Shown: positions 1-8,943 of the stretch, piece by piece
Layout of the letters: each line of letters begins with the position of its first letter
Position numbering within the stretch: position 1 is the stretch's first letter
Source of the DNA: an uncultured Halomicronema sp.
GTDB taxonomy: Bacteria > Cyanobacteriota > Cyanobacteriia > Phormidesmidales > Phormidesmidaceae
NCBI GenBank assembly: GCA_937899725.1
Contig: CALCCA010000209.1
Location: 1 to 49,254, forward strand
Reading direction: 5' to 3'
Length of the DNA: 49,254 bases
Translations under genes and position numbers: made by a program
Notes under the pieces: model-generated
What the model was told of the DNA's origin: nothing
Database searches by the model: none
The model's input: only the letters and a program-made list of their open reading frames with translations

Positions 1-24
1 ATGAACCTCTAGAGTGGCTCTAAA
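1..24. mobile_element. possible IS terminus at left edge
   Basis: Read on the minus strand, this edge (TTTAGAGCCACTCTAGAGG, about positions 8-26) resembles the right edge of the window (TTTAGGGCACCTCTATAA, from about 49199). Both would face outward, as expected if the sequence breaks inside copies of one insertion sequence. No transposase is present, so this is an inference from two short similar strings only. Confidence 0.2.
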
Positions 25-47
25 TGGTAGCTTTATTTACGCCAAGT

Positions 48-665
48 TCAACTAGCACCCGTCAAAGCGTCGATCGCCGATGTGGCCAGACCTAACCCCT
101 GGTCAGCCGGAAAGAAAGACTTGATTTCCTCAGGAGAGCGACCCTTCTGAGACAAATACCAAACGCAGGCAAAATCAAACCGGCGAAACTTCAGGATCGC
201 ATTCCCTGCTGCCGACTCTGCCAGCTCCTTTCGCAAGGTCAGCAACCCAAAGAAGCGATCTTGGGGCTGCACATCCCCCAGCGGCTTTGAGCCAAAATCT
301 AAAAATGCCGTGGGCACTGGGTGGTAAGTGCCTGGTTTTAAACGAGTGACGATAGCCGCCAGTTCAGCATCCGGTTTCGCCTTCACCTTGGCCCAGTCCG
401 TGGGCGAAATTAGCTGCTTGCACACCTTTTGCCGCAGATATTTCAGCAATAGCGATTTGCCATTGCCCCCTTCCCCATAAAAAAACAAAATATTTTGCGG
501 TGCGGGGTCGTCGTTCAACCGCTCCACAAACAGCCGCGTTAGCTCATAACGATCGGTAAACAAGGCGAGGGCGCGATCGCCTGCCGTAATGGATGAGGGC
601 TCTAGCAGGTCGTCTTCAATACTCACGGGGGCGGTGCGATCAGTATTCTCCCAAACTATAGCCAA
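48..665 (-). CDS. truncated P-loop ATPase (N-terminal part)
   Basis: This encodes 205 residues of a P-loop NTPase. A clear Walker A motif, GEGGNGKS, lies at residues 64-71, following a strand of hydrophobic residues. The N-terminus (VWENTD... and ITAGDRALALFTDRYE) matches what I recall of long cyanobacterial ATP-binding proteins, often with repeats behind the ATPase, which run to several hundred residues. Here the frame ends with TGA soon after the motif FACVWYLSQKG, and the following 47 bases have stops in all frames. The protein is therefore cut short, lacking the Walker B/sensor region and any effector part. It starts with TTG, for want of an in-frame ATG. The break lies next to a possible IS end. 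Function unknown; it may be a pseudogene. Confidence 0.65.
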   Translation of the reverse strand: MAIVWENTDRTAPVSIEDDLLEPSSITAGDRALALFTDRYELTRLFVERLNDDPAPQNILFFYGEGGNGKSLLLKYLRQKVCKQLISPTDWAKVKAKPDAELAAIVTRLKPGTYHPVPTAFLDFGSKPLGDVQPQDRFFGLLTLRKELAESAAGNAILKFRRFDFACVWYLSQKGRSPEEIKSFFPADQGLGLATSAIDALTGAS

Positions 666-924
666 GGGGTCAGGGAGCCGCCAGCGATCGCTCTATGCTT
701 TACGGCAAGCGGCGATCGCCCTTTACTTCGAGGTGACGATAGAGCGCGTGCGCCGATCTGGTCAGTTACACCCTGTGCTCAAGCGATCGCCCTGCCATTA
801 GACAGCCATACCCACCCTTAATGGTTGAAAGTTGAAACAATCTGCACCAGGGTCATTCTCGCCAGATTGCGGAAACGACTATCGGATCAGCCTTTCAATT
901 CCGACGTCCGCATTTCGTAGGGCC

Positions 925-944
925 ATACCCTTACCGAAGGGTAT
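925..944 (-). terminator. hairpin 3' of the GGDEF-EAL gene
   Basis: A perfect 8-bp stem, ATACCCTT / AAGGGTAT, with loop ACCG lies 46 bases past the stop of the leftward cyclic-di-GMP gene. There is no T-run after it on the minus strand, so it may be a 3'-end stabiliser rather than an intrinsic terminator. The rest of 666-990 holds HIP1 octamers and no convincing gene. Confidence 0.45.
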
Positions 945-990
945 ACTGCCATATCTAGAAAATTTCTGGATGGCTTAATTCAGATTGAGT

Positions 991-3900
991 CTATACCTCA
1001 TTGAAGCACTGCAAATATTTAGCTTCTAATGTTTGATAGTCAACTGGGGGGCAAAAGAGATACCCTTGGCCCAAAATACAATCCATCTCCTTGAGACAGT
1101 CCATCTGAGCTTCAGTTTCGATGCCCTCAGCAATCATCACCATGTCAAAGTGATACGCCAGCGTCCTAATCGCTTGCACTAAACTCAGATGTTTCTGCCC
1201 TTTGACCATTTGCTGAATAAAAGATTGATCTACTTTCAGAACATCAATCGGGAAGCAGTGTAAATAATTTAAAGAAGAGTAGCCAGTCCCAAAATCGTCA
1301 ATACTCAGACTAATCCCTCGGTTTTTCAGCCGATGCAAAATTTTAATGGCGGCATCTGAATTGGTCATAAGGGCACTTTCAGTAATCTCTAATTTGAGAT
1401 TTTTGCCATTCAAATGAGTCAGCTGCAAAGTTTCATCAATCCGTTTGAGCAAATGCGGGTCATTAAACTGTTGAACCGATAAATTGACGCTCATAAACGT
1501 ATCAGCCGGCAGAATTTTTCGTTGTTGCCACAGCTGCATTTGGCTACAGGCTTCTTGCAGGATCCACTCGCCAATTTGCACGATCAGCCCGGTTTCTTCG
1601 GCAATGGGGATAAACTGCCCCGGCCCAATCATGCCGTGGGTCGGATGGTGCCATCGTAGTAGGGCCTCAAAGCCTTTAATTTGTTTAGACTCCAGAGAGA
1701 AAATGGGCTGATAATACACAACGAACTCATGCCGTCGCAAAGACTGATGCAAGTCAGTCTCTAACTGTAAGGAAGATCGCACCGCTAAGTGCATCTTGGG
1801 CTCAAAGAAGGCATAGCCACTACCGCTGCGTTTGGCGCGATACATCGCAATATCAGCATCGCGGAGAATATCTTCTGCCTGGGTGTAACTGGGGTTGCTG
1901 AGGACAATCCCGATACTGCAACTGCTGTAAAACTGCTGGTCTTGAATAATGAAGGAATTTTGTAGTTGCTGCTGAATGCGTCGAGCCACTTGAACCGCCG
2001 ATCGCGCATTGGGCACATCGGTGAGCAAGATAACAAATTCGTCGCCGCCGAAACGACAGACCAGATCCGTGGCTGCCACACAGCGCCGCAGGCTTTGGGC
2101 AATGGCTTTGAGCAGTTCATCACCGACCCAATGCCCAAAAGAATCGTTGACCAGTTTGAAGCGATCGCAATCGACAAAGAAGACGGCAAATTTAGAATTT
2201 TCTGCCCGGTGGGGCTGCGCGATTAGCTCAGCCAAAATTGACTCTAGGGAGGCGCGATTGGGCAGCCCCGTCAACTTGTCATGCAGAGCCTGATAATGCA
2301 ACTTGTCTTGAGCCTGACGCCGTTCAGAAATTTCTTGCACTAGATTGAGGTTGGTTCTCTCTAATTCTTTCGTGCGCTGTTTGACCTCACTCTCTAGCCC
2401 TTCATTTAGCAATCGCAGCTGTAGCTCAAATCCTTTACGGTGGGTGATGTCTTCAATCAACACCAAAAAAAAGCGCCGCTCATCCTCTAGCAAAGGGCTG
2501 GGCTGAGCAATGCCCTCTAGAACCTGGAAACGCAGCTCGAACCAAGTTGCCCCCTGTTGGCATTCGATCGGCGTGATGGCAATGCCTTGCAAAAGATTCT
2601 GAATAATGGCTTGAAACCGGGCGCGCTCCAGCCACCGAGGCACTAATGTCTGCGTCAACCGCGCCCCCAACTCCATCTCTAAGTAGCGCGTCGCTAACGA
2701 ATTGCAAAACCATACCTGGTCGCGGTCATCGACGGCCAGCATGCCAATGGGGACACTTTCAGAAATCGCCGATTGCGTCGCCTCGGCCCAGCCTAAAGCA
2801 TTCGCTAAAAAGCCTAATTTTTGGACTTCGTTGCCCAAATCTTTCGGAATGGCCCGAGAGGAAGCCGGGCCTAGGGTGAGCTTGGCTTGACTGTGGTGAT
2901 AATGCTGCCAGAGGTCTTCTAACAGCTTTTGGAGGGCGAGATTGGCTCTTAACTGCTGGCTAAAGATGGCGCTGATGCCGGTGATGCCCACGAGCAAAAA
3001 TGGCGGCATCCTCGGCAGTAAATAGTCGCCTCGAAACAGCACCACACTCAGACATAACCAGCCCATTAAACTGCCACTCACCATGAGTAGCTGCCACCGC
3101 AAGGGTCGGCCAATGATGAAATAGCTCACCCCTGGCATGGCGACCAACAACAGCACCCACAGCCCAGGGGCTGAGATCGGCTGCAGATAATGCTGCTGCA
3201 GCAAGTTATCGAGAATGGCCGCTTGCATCACCACGCCACCAGCGGGGGGATTTTGATCAAAGGGGGTCAGCAGAGCATCGATGCCCGTGGCGGTCATGCC
3301 CACAATGACGATTTTCTCTTCAAAGACCGTGGGTGAGATGCGGCCCGCAATGACGTCATTTAAAGAATATTGAGGCAGCGTATGGGTCGAGCCCGGCCAA
3401 TTAATCCACAGCGGTTGGTCAAGCGGGGGCAGCGTCACGGGCGCTTGAGTGAGTGAGTAAACCTCGGCCAAAGTCATGCCAAAGGCCGTCTCACTAGCGA
3501 CCAAAGGTTCGACCGTATGAACCAAACCATCGCTGGCGACCTGCTTGCGCACATGCCCCGTGGCGATCGCCGCTGAGCGCAAGGTGTGGGTAGCCACTAG
3601 TGGCCGCCCCCGTTCATCGGTGCCAGTGGCAAGCACCACATTGCCCGCCGCAGCGATCGCTGCGGCCAACGCTGGGTCAGCTGGGCTCGGCTCGGCAAAC
3701 AGCAGATTGAAGCCAATCACCCGCGGGCGCGACACCGCTAACCGGTTGAGTAGCTGTGTATAGACCTCTCGCGGCAGCGGAAACTGGCCTAACTCTGAGA
3801 ACGTGGCATCATCGATCGCCACTAAGACCACACGACTATCCCAAGGGCGTTCGCCGCGGCTTTGAAACAACCAGCGATAGCTCGCATTCTCCAAATCGTC

Positions 3901-4002
3901 TAGCACTCCGAGCTGACTGAGCACCAAAATAATCAGCGAGGCCAGCACACCCGGCAAAAACCGCCAGCGATTTTTCAAGAGATTAGAGAAGCGGAACGTC
4001 AT
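991..4002 (-). CDS. CHASE2-PAS-GGDEF-EAL cyclic-di-GMP enzyme
   Basis: A 1003-residue inner-membrane signalling protein that should make or break cyclic-di-GMP. Order: N-terminal TM (about 14-33), periplasmic CHASE2 sensor (about 36-285), three closely spaced TM helices (about 283-360), PAS region (about 410-530), a short coiled coil, GGDEF and EAL. The GGDEF signature is intact at residues 652-656. The inhibitory RxxD site just before it is missing (AATD), so product inhibition may be weak. EAL is at 779-781, followed by intact NLSVQQF, EITES, DDFGTGYSS, KVDQSF and EGIET motifs, so the phosphodiesterase half looks competent. Its start overlaps the end of the upstream FecR gene by 20 bases, suggesting translational coupling. 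Which activity dominates cannot be read from the sequence. Confidence 0.93.
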   Translation of the reverse strand: MTFRFSNLLKNRWRFLPGVLASLIILVLSQLGVLDDLENASYRWLFQSRGERPWDSRVVLVAIDDATFSELGQFPLPREVYTQLLNRLAVSRPRVIGFNLLFAEPSPADPALAAAIAAAGNVVLATGTDERGRPLVATHTLRSAAIATGHVRKQVASDGLVHTVEPLVASETAFGMTLAEVYSLTQAPVTLPPLDQPLWINWPGSTHTLPQYSLNDVIAGRISPTVFEEKIVIVGMTATGIDALLTPFDQNPPAGGVVMQAAILDNLLQQHYLQPISAPGLWVLLLVAMPGVSYFIIGRPLRWQLLMVSGSLMGWLCLSVVLFRGDYLLPRMPPFLLVGITGISAIFSQQLRANLALQKLLEDLWQHYHHSQAKLTLGPASSRAIPKDLGNEVQKLGFLANALGWAEATQSAISESVPIGMLAVDDRDQVWFCNSLATRYLEMELGARLTQTLVPRWLERARFQAIIQNLLQGIAITPIECQQGATWFELRFQVLEGIAQPSPLLEDERRFFLVLIEDITHRKGFELQLRLLNEGLESEVKQRTKELERTNLNLVQEISERRQAQDKLHYQALHDKLTGLPNRASLESILAELIAQPHRAENSKFAVFFVDCDRFKLVNDSFGHWVGDELLKAIAQSLRRCVAATDLVCRFGGDEFVILLTDVPNARSAVQVARRIQQQLQNSFIIQDQQFYSSCSIGIVLSNPSYTQAEDILRDADIAMYRAKRSGSGYAFFEPKMHLAVRSSLQLETDLHQSLRRHEFVVYYQPIFSLESKQIKGFEALLRWHHPTHGMIGPGQFIPIAEETGLIVQIGEWILQEACSQMQLWQQRKILPADTFMSVNLSVQQFNDPHLLKRIDETLQLTHLNGKNLKLEITESALMTNSDAAIKILHRLKNRGISLSIDDFGTGYSSLNYLHCFPIDVLKVDQSFIQQMVKGQKHLSLVQAIRTLAYHFDMVMIAEGIETEAQMDCLKEMDCILGQGYLFCPPVDYQTLEAKYLQCFNEV

Positions 4003-4840
4003 ACACGGCCTCGTTGCCCAGCGGTGTGACTACTCTGACCTGAATGCCCACACCATAGCGAGCCGGTACTTCATATTCAAACTCGCCGGCCTCGTTAACG
4101 GTCTGCAATTCGTCTTCCACATACACCTGGTTAATCGGATCAATGCGCCCGCGCAATAGCAAATACCGCAGACTATTGCGAACGACAATCTCAACTTGGG
4201 AATCAAATTCAGGGACGTCGGGAATCGGCGTCGGTGCTAAAGGCGGCTCACCGGGGCGAATCAGCGTTTGAAAGCCCCCCGGTACAGTCACCGTCTCGGT
4301 CTGTGCGGCGGCATACACTTCACCCGTTTCGGTGGCAATGCCCATCCGCTGGTCATCCGGATCAACCAGTACCCCAAACTCAGTGCCTCGGACGCCACTG
4401 ACCCCCGAGGGCGTTTGGATTTCTAACTCAGAGCCCTCGTGGGTAAAACGGCGAAGATTCAGGCTAACGCCCCCCTGAGAGACATAAAGGCGAGTGATGT
4501 AACCGTTATCGTCGGCAAACTCTAGCCCCCGCACCTCAAGCTCTGTATTATTTTGCATGGTAATCGTGCCGACCCCGGTATCCAAAATCAGCGTGCTAGA
4601 GGCGTCATTGCCAGTGCGCACCCCATCGCCCACCGCCGTCAGTCGATCGCCAATGGCCGCCGCTCGACTACCCGTTGGGCTCAGATACCGCACATCACCC
4701 GCCATTTCTTGAATTGATAGCCAGCGCTCGATGCGCACATCAATGGACTGTTGGGCCTGTAGCTGCGGTGCCAAGACGAGCCACCAGCTGCTCACGACCA
4801 TAGCAACTAGGATAAGAACTCTTCTTTGGGTCTTAGACAT
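3983..4840 (-). CDS. secreted FecR-domain protein
   Basis: A 285-residue exported protein. It has a signal peptide or TM anchor at about 7-29 (ending LQAQQ) and then a FecR domain: a LysM-free beta-rich core with the motif GDGVRTGNDASS and the family hallmark SGVRGTEFGV. A proline-rich linker (about 205-215) and a beta-sandwich tail follow. FecR domains in other bacteria sense or transmit envelope signals. In cyanobacteria they commonly sit beside CHASE2 proteins, as here. The stop overlaps the start of the CHASE2-GGDEF-EAL gene by 20 bases, so both are made from one message. I infer that FecR in the periplasm supplies input to the CHASE2 sensor; this is not shown by the sequence. Confidence 0.9.
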   Translation of the reverse strand: MSKTQRRVLILVAMVVSSWWLVLAPQLQAQQSIDVRIERWLSIQEMAGDVRYLSPTGSRAAAIGDRLTAVGDGVRTGNDASSTLILDTGVGTITMQNNTELEVRGLEFADDNGYITRLYVSQGGVSLNLRRFTHEGSELEIQTPSGVSGVRGTEFGVLVDPDDQRMGIATETGEVYAAAQTETVTVPGGFQTLIRPGEPPLAPTPIPDVPEFDSQVEIVVRNSLRYLLLRGRIDPINQVYVEDELQTVNEAGEFEYEVPARYGVGIQVRVVTPLGNEAVYDVPLL

Positions 4841-5688
4841 AACCGATTAAATAAAGTTTTCTTTAAAGGAGGTAATTTTTTGTTGAATCAAGAGCCCTTG
4901 TGAGATCTGACGAGGCTCTTCATGAAGCAGTTTTAACAAACGACTCTAGCAGGCAAAAATCTTGGCGCTGAACCAGAAGTTCAGCGTCAGTAGATCCACT
5001 GAAAGACTAAGCTAGACTCACCGTCATCGAACGTAGACACATCTGAATCAACGTATTTTTGTATAGCGTTGACTTCCCATGGTACAACCTTCACCACTGT
5101 CTCCAGCGTTAGCCAGCCTTAGGTACCTCTAGTATATTTCCTCCCCGATCTTTTCAGCATCTTACCGAAATGCCCTTTCAGGTGCCCGCCACGGCTTCTA
5201 TGGCGATCTCTGGGTAATGGTTAGTTTGCCCAAAACATGCCAAGAAATCAGGCTTTCAAGGCAGGCTTGACATGGTCAATCACTGTCAAAATGGTGAGAA
5301 AATGTGGCCTCTCGTTATCGGCTAAGCCGAAGAAAAAGAGAATATGACATAGGCTTAAAAAGCCGGCAATCCGGGACGTCAGGCAAGATTTAGCGAGCCG
5401 CTAGGGGCGACAGGCACAGCAAAGTCCAGCCCTTTAGTCAGACTCAGAATGGCAAAACTGTCTCAAGGTTGTTGAGACGGCTGCCGTAAAATCAGCCCGG
5501 TTGGTCGAGAGCCATTGATTCCGGCACCCAAGGGTGCGGCAATTGCCCATCGAAAATTGGGGTCAACGTGGGTGAGGCCAGACAAAAGAGGCGTTACAGT
5601 ATGAACACTTGCGATCGCGCTAAGAGGGCTCGATACCGTTGGCCTCGTAGCGCTCTATACGTCGCGATAAAACAGTCTGGATAGCATT
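4841..5688. other. 848-base gap with several small inverted repeats
   Basis: No credible coding region. It contains a 7-bp inverted repeat AAGAGCC / GGCTCTT (4890-4896 / 4914-4920) in the leader of the leftward fecR gene, and a 13-bp palindrome TCGGCTAAGCCGA (5318-5330). There are also a GGCTT-AAA-AAGCC hairpin (about 5353-5365) and a GTCTCAA / TTGAGAC hairpin (5460-5466 / 5472-5478). A TTGACA hexamer at 5267-5272 has no good -10 partner. The gap must hold the divergent promoters of fecR and the DUF1517 gene. Confidence 0.5.
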
Positions 5689-6651
5689 ATGGGTCACATA
5701 TTCCAAAACTTTTTAAGTCGTCTCAAGTCGCTCGTCAAGCCGCTGATGGCGATCGCCCTAGTGGGTGTTTTAGTCCTGGGTCACGCCGATGCCGCCAATG
5801 CGGCGCGCGGGGGCGGTCGCATTGGCGGCGGTAGCTTCCGCGCGCCCAGCCGCACGATTTCGCCCTCGCGCTCCTACCGCGCGCCGACCGGCGGGGGCTA
5901 CTATCCGGGAGGCGGGTTCGGGTTTCCCTTTTTGATGCCGCTGTTTGGCTTTGGTGGTGGCTTTGGCGGTCTGTTTACCATCATCTTGTTTGTTGGCCTC
6001 GCCAACTTCATCCTGCGGACGGTGCGGGAGCTGGGCGATAGCAACGGCGGCGTCGAAGGCTTGGGCAGCAGCAACCCCACTGTTTCAGTGGCCAAGCTAC
6101 AGCTCGGCCTGTTGGCCGAAGCGCGATCGCTGCAGGATGACCTCAGCCGGATGGCGCTGTCGGCTGACACCTCTTCGGCGGCTGGCCTCACCCAGGTGCT
6201 GCAGGAAGCCAGCTTAGCGATGCTGCGTCACCCCGAGTATTGGCAGTACGCGACCGCGACCACCGAATCGACCCGCCTGCTGTCGGCAGAGCAAAGTTTT
6301 AATCAGTTAGTCTTGGCTGAGCGCAGCAAGTTTACTGGGGAAACGTTAACCAACGTCAATAACCGTCTAGAACAGGCGGCATCCCCGTCAGCGGCTGCAC
6401 CAGGGGGTGATTTGGTCAGTACTGAACCGGGTGAATACATCGTGGCTTCGGTCATTGTCGCCACCCAGGGCAAATTGAATCTACCTAAGATTTCGTCGCC
6501 GCAGGAGGTGCGTCAGGTGCTGAGTACCCTGGGTGCCATCTCGAGCGATCGCCTGCTGGCCGTTGAGATTCTCTGGACACCCCAAGCGTCTGGTGAATCC
6601 TTGACGTCTGATGAAATGATTGCCGAATACCCACAGTTGACCTTGATTTAA
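5689..6651 (+). CDS. DUF1517 membrane protein
   Basis: A 320-residue protein of the DUF1517 family, which is shared by cyanobacteria and plastids and has no settled function. It has an N-terminal hydrophobic signal/TM (about 18-37, ending ANAA), an Arg/Gly/Ser-rich stretch with [10 protein letters not shown] and [10 protein letters not shown] (about 40-95), and a second TM (about 92-112). The helical DUF1517 domain carries [13 protein letters not shown] and a conserved RHPEYW. The Gly-rich stretch before the second TM is typical of the family. It stands alone and is followed by a strong intrinsic terminator. Confidence 0.9.
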   Translation: MGHIFQNFLSRLKSLVKPLMAIALVGVLVLGHADAANAARGGGRIGGGSFRAPSRTISPSRSYRAPTGGGYYPGGGFGFPFLMPLFGFGGGFGGLFTIILFVGLANFILRTVRELGDSNGGVEGLGSSNPTVSVAKLQLGLLAEARSLQDDLSRMALSADTSSAAGLTQVLQEASLAMLRHPEYWQYATATTESTRLLSAEQSFNQLVLAERSKFTGETLTNVNNRLEQAASPSAAAPGGDLVSTEPGEYIVASVIVATQGKLNLPKISSPQEVRQVLSTLGAISSDRLLAVEILWTPQASGESLTSDEMIAEYPQLTLI

Positions 6652-6687
6652 AGGTTCAGGGCAATTTGCTTTGTATTGCATCATGTT

Positions 6688-6718
6688 GCCTGGGTCAATT
6701 GGCCCAGGCTTCTTTGTT
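6688..6718 (+). terminator. intrinsic terminator after the DUF1517 gene
   Basis: A 9-bp GC-rich stem, GCCTGGGTC / GGCCCAGGC (one G-U pair), has loop AATT and is followed by TTCTTTGTT. It lies 36 bases past the DUF1517 stop and argues against any proA start upstream of it. Confidence 0.85.
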
Positions 6719-6754
6719 AAAATGAGTGGCTGCAAGGCTGAGGACAGATTGGTG

Positions 6755-8101
6755 ATGACAGTATCTCAGGTGGCGACGCCCAGTAATTCCGAGCCGAGTC
6801 AGGCCGACGCAGCGGTCGATTTGCTGCCGATTGCGCAAAGCACCCGTGCCGCCGCCCAGCAGCTGGCCAGTTTGCCCACGGCAGATAAGAATCAGGCGAT
6901 CGCCGCCATTGCCGAGGCCCTGTGGGCTGACCGAGAAACCATCTTGCAGGCCAACGTCGCCGACTGTGAAGCGGCAATCGCCGACAATCTGGCCAAACCA
7001 CTCTATGGTCGCCTCAAGCTAGACGCGGTGAAGCTGCAGGGGGCGATCGCGGGCGTTCGTGATGTCGCGAAGCTGCCCGATCCCATCGGGGTGGTCCAAA
7101 TTCACCGCGAGTTAGATCAGGGCCTGGAGTTAAAACGCATCAGTTCACCGCTGGGCGTGCTGGGCGTCATCTTTGAATCTCGCCCCGATGCGGTCATGCA
7201 GATCGCCAGTCTGGCGGTGAAATCAGGCAACGGCGTCATTTTGAAAGGGGGCCGTGAGGCCGTCCGCTCTTGCCAGGCGATCGTCACGGCGATTCGCCAG
7301 GGTTTGGCCGCCGTGGGGCTGCATCCTGATGCCGTGCAGCTCTTAACCACCCGTGAAGAAACCCGTGCCCTATTGGCCTTAGAAGGGTATGTGGATTTGA
7401 TTATTCCCCGAGGCTCCAACGCCTTTGTGCGCTTTGTGCAAGACCATACCCGCATCCCCGTGCTGGGGCATGCCGATGGGATCTGTCATCTCTATGTCGA
7501 TCAGGCGGCGGATGTGGCCAAGGCGATCGCGATCGCCGTTGATGCCAAAGTGGGGTATCCCTCAGCCTGTAACGCCATTGAAACGCTGTTAGTGCATCGG
7601 GCGATCGCGGCTCAGTTTTTGCCTTTAGCAGCGCAGGCTCTGCAAACTCAAGGAGTGGAACTGCGAGGTGATCAGGCCGCGCAAACGCGCTTGCCCACCA
7701 TCGCCGCTGCCACGGCAGAAGATTGGGCCACGGAATATAGCGATTTGATTTTGGCCGTCAAGGTCGTGGATTCGCTAGCCGACGCCATGGGCCACATCGA
7801 GACCTACGGCTCGCGACATACTGAGGCGATCGCCACCGAAGATGCCCAAGCGGCCGAAACCTTTCGGCGTCAGGTCAATGCCGCCGGGGTCTATCACAAC
7901 TGTTCGACCCGCTTTGCTGACGGCTTTCGCTATGGCTTTGGAGCTGAGGTGGGCATCAGCACCCAAACCATGCCGCCGCGGGGGCCGGTCGGTTTAGAAG
8001 GGCTGGTCACTTACAAATATCACCTAGTCGGCGATGGTCACATCGTGGCGACCTATGCGGGGGCAGCCGCGCAGCCGTTTACTCATCAAGATTTGCTGTA
8101 A
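6755..8101 (+). CDS. proA: gamma-glutamyl phosphate reductase
   Basis: A 448-residue enzyme that reduces gamma-glutamyl phosphate to glutamate semialdehyde with NADPH, the second step of proline synthesis in the cytoplasm. It has the aldehyde-dehydrogenase-like fold signatures [22 protein letters not shown] and PRGSN. The catalytic Cys is at about residue 272 in [12 protein letters not shown]. The C-terminal [13 protein letters not shown] is typical. I chose ATG 6755 because the reading frame upstream runs through a strong terminator (6688-6718). A GAGG lies about 12 bases before this ATG, and family length is about 420-450. An in-frame ATG at 6722 is the alternative. No proB partner is in the window. 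Confidence 0.95.
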   Translation: MTVSQVATPSNSEPSQADAAVDLLPIAQSTRAAAQQLASLPTADKNQAIAAIAEALWADRETILQANVADCEAAIADNLAKPLYGRLKLDAVKLQGAIAGVRDVAKLPDPIGVVQIHRELDQGLELKRISSPLGVLGVIFESRPDAVMQIASLAVKSGNGVILKGGREAVRSCQAIVTAIRQGLAAVGLHPDAVQLLTTREETRALLALEGYVDLIIPRGSNAFVRFVQDHTRIPVLGHADGICHLYVDQAADVAKAIAIAVDAKVGYPSACNAIETLLVHRAIAAQFLPLAAQALQTQGVELRGDQAAQTRLPTIAAATAEDWATEYSDLILAVKVVDSLADAMGHIETYGSRHTEAIATEDAQAAETFRRQVNAAGVYHNCSTRFADGFRYGFGAEVGISTQTMPPRGPVGLEGLVTYKYHLVGDGHIVATYAGAAAQPFTHQDLL

Positions 8102-8213
8102 AGGCACCCGCGATTCAGAGCAGCGCTGCGCGGATGACACCCTACGGTTTTTTCCGGTTTGGCGATCGCGCCCGCGTCATCGATCATTGCCCCTCCCCAT
8201 CACACCCGTGTAG

Positions 8214-8273
8214 GGTGGGTCAAATCCTCGCCAATCGCTCACAGTTCCTTACGCAGGCGCTGTCTGACCCACC
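8214..8273. repeat. GGTGGGTCA inverted repeat in a gene-free stretch
   Basis: A 9-bp inverted repeat, GGTGGGTCA (8214-8222) and TGACCCACC (8265-8273), is separated by 42 bases. The left arm is preceded by GTAG, as in the GTAGGGTGGG-type interspersed repeats common in cyanobacterial genomes. It occupies the 375-base gap between proA and folB, which otherwise holds a HIP1 site and no gene. Confidence 0.4.
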
Positions 8274-8476
8274 GCCCCCAACCGAGACGTGGCCCGCTGG
8301 GAGTGTCATGCTCGCGTCATAGGCCACTACGATCGCTCTTCAGAAATGACCACAAGAGTGGCCTCATCACCAAAGCTAAGCCCTGCTACTCAGATCAAAA
8401 ACGTCGCCAGAAATTGCTCAAATTTTCCGGCCGATGCTCAAGCTGTTGTCCGCCTCTAACCTTTAAAGACCTATCT

Positions 8477-8899
8477 ATGGATACGCTTTACATCAACGAT
8501 ATCCGCGCCTATGGCTACACTGGCGCGTTTGCTGAAGAGAATGTATTAGGCCAGTGGTTTCGGGTCGATCTCGCTTTAGATCTCGATCTGGCTCAAGCAG
8601 GAGCCTCTGACCGGCTCAGCGACACTTACAACTATGCCGATGCGGTGCAGGCGATTCAGCAGTTGATTCAACACCAGCCGTTTCATCTCATTGAGTCAGT
8701 CGTCAGCGCAATTGCCAAGACAGTTTTACAGTCAGACGATCGCCTAACTCAGGTCACGGTAAAACTGACTAAGCTGACCCCGCCGGTGCCTGACTTCACC
8801 GGTAATGTAGCCGTGGAAATCACTCGCGATCGCAGCCACCTCAACAGCACGTCTCCATCACCCTTAAAGGGGCATAAATCGGCATCTGGCCTGGACTGA
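8477..8899 (+). CDS. folB: dihydroneopterin aldolase
   Basis: A 140-residue enzyme of folate synthesis that cleaves dihydroneopterin to 6-hydroxymethyl-dihydropterin and glycolaldehyde. Signatures are the start MDTLYINDIRAYGYTGAFAEE, the YNYADAVQAI segment, the FHLIESV motif and VKLTKLTPPVPDF, with the catalytic Lys region. The last about 20 residues (Ser/Pro/Lys-rich) extend past the usual end near 120. The frame is open upstream to 8159, but that part is unlike the family and overlaps repeat DNA, so ATG 8477 is chosen. It converges on accC. Confidence 0.93.
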   Translation: MDTLYINDIRAYGYTGAFAEENVLGQWFRVDLALDLDLAQAGASDRLSDTYNYADAVQAIQQLIQHQPFHLIESVVSAIAKTVLQSDDRLTQVTVKLTKLTPPVPDFTGNVAVEITRDRSHLNSTSPSPLKGHKSASGLD

Positions 8900-8943
8900 G
8901 TTACTCTCAGGGGCATGAGGCCGAGGTCTGGGGGCGAAGCTGC

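Noticed and set aside
589-801. Open frame on the plus strand opposite the truncated ATPase start
   Set aside because: Arg/Ser-rich, shadow of the ATPase frame and HIP1-rich spacer; no family character.
4865-4903. Strong AAAGGAGGT followed by TTG and a 7-codon frame on the plus strand
   Set aside because: Too short, with no gene behind it in that direction; probably chance in the fecR leader.
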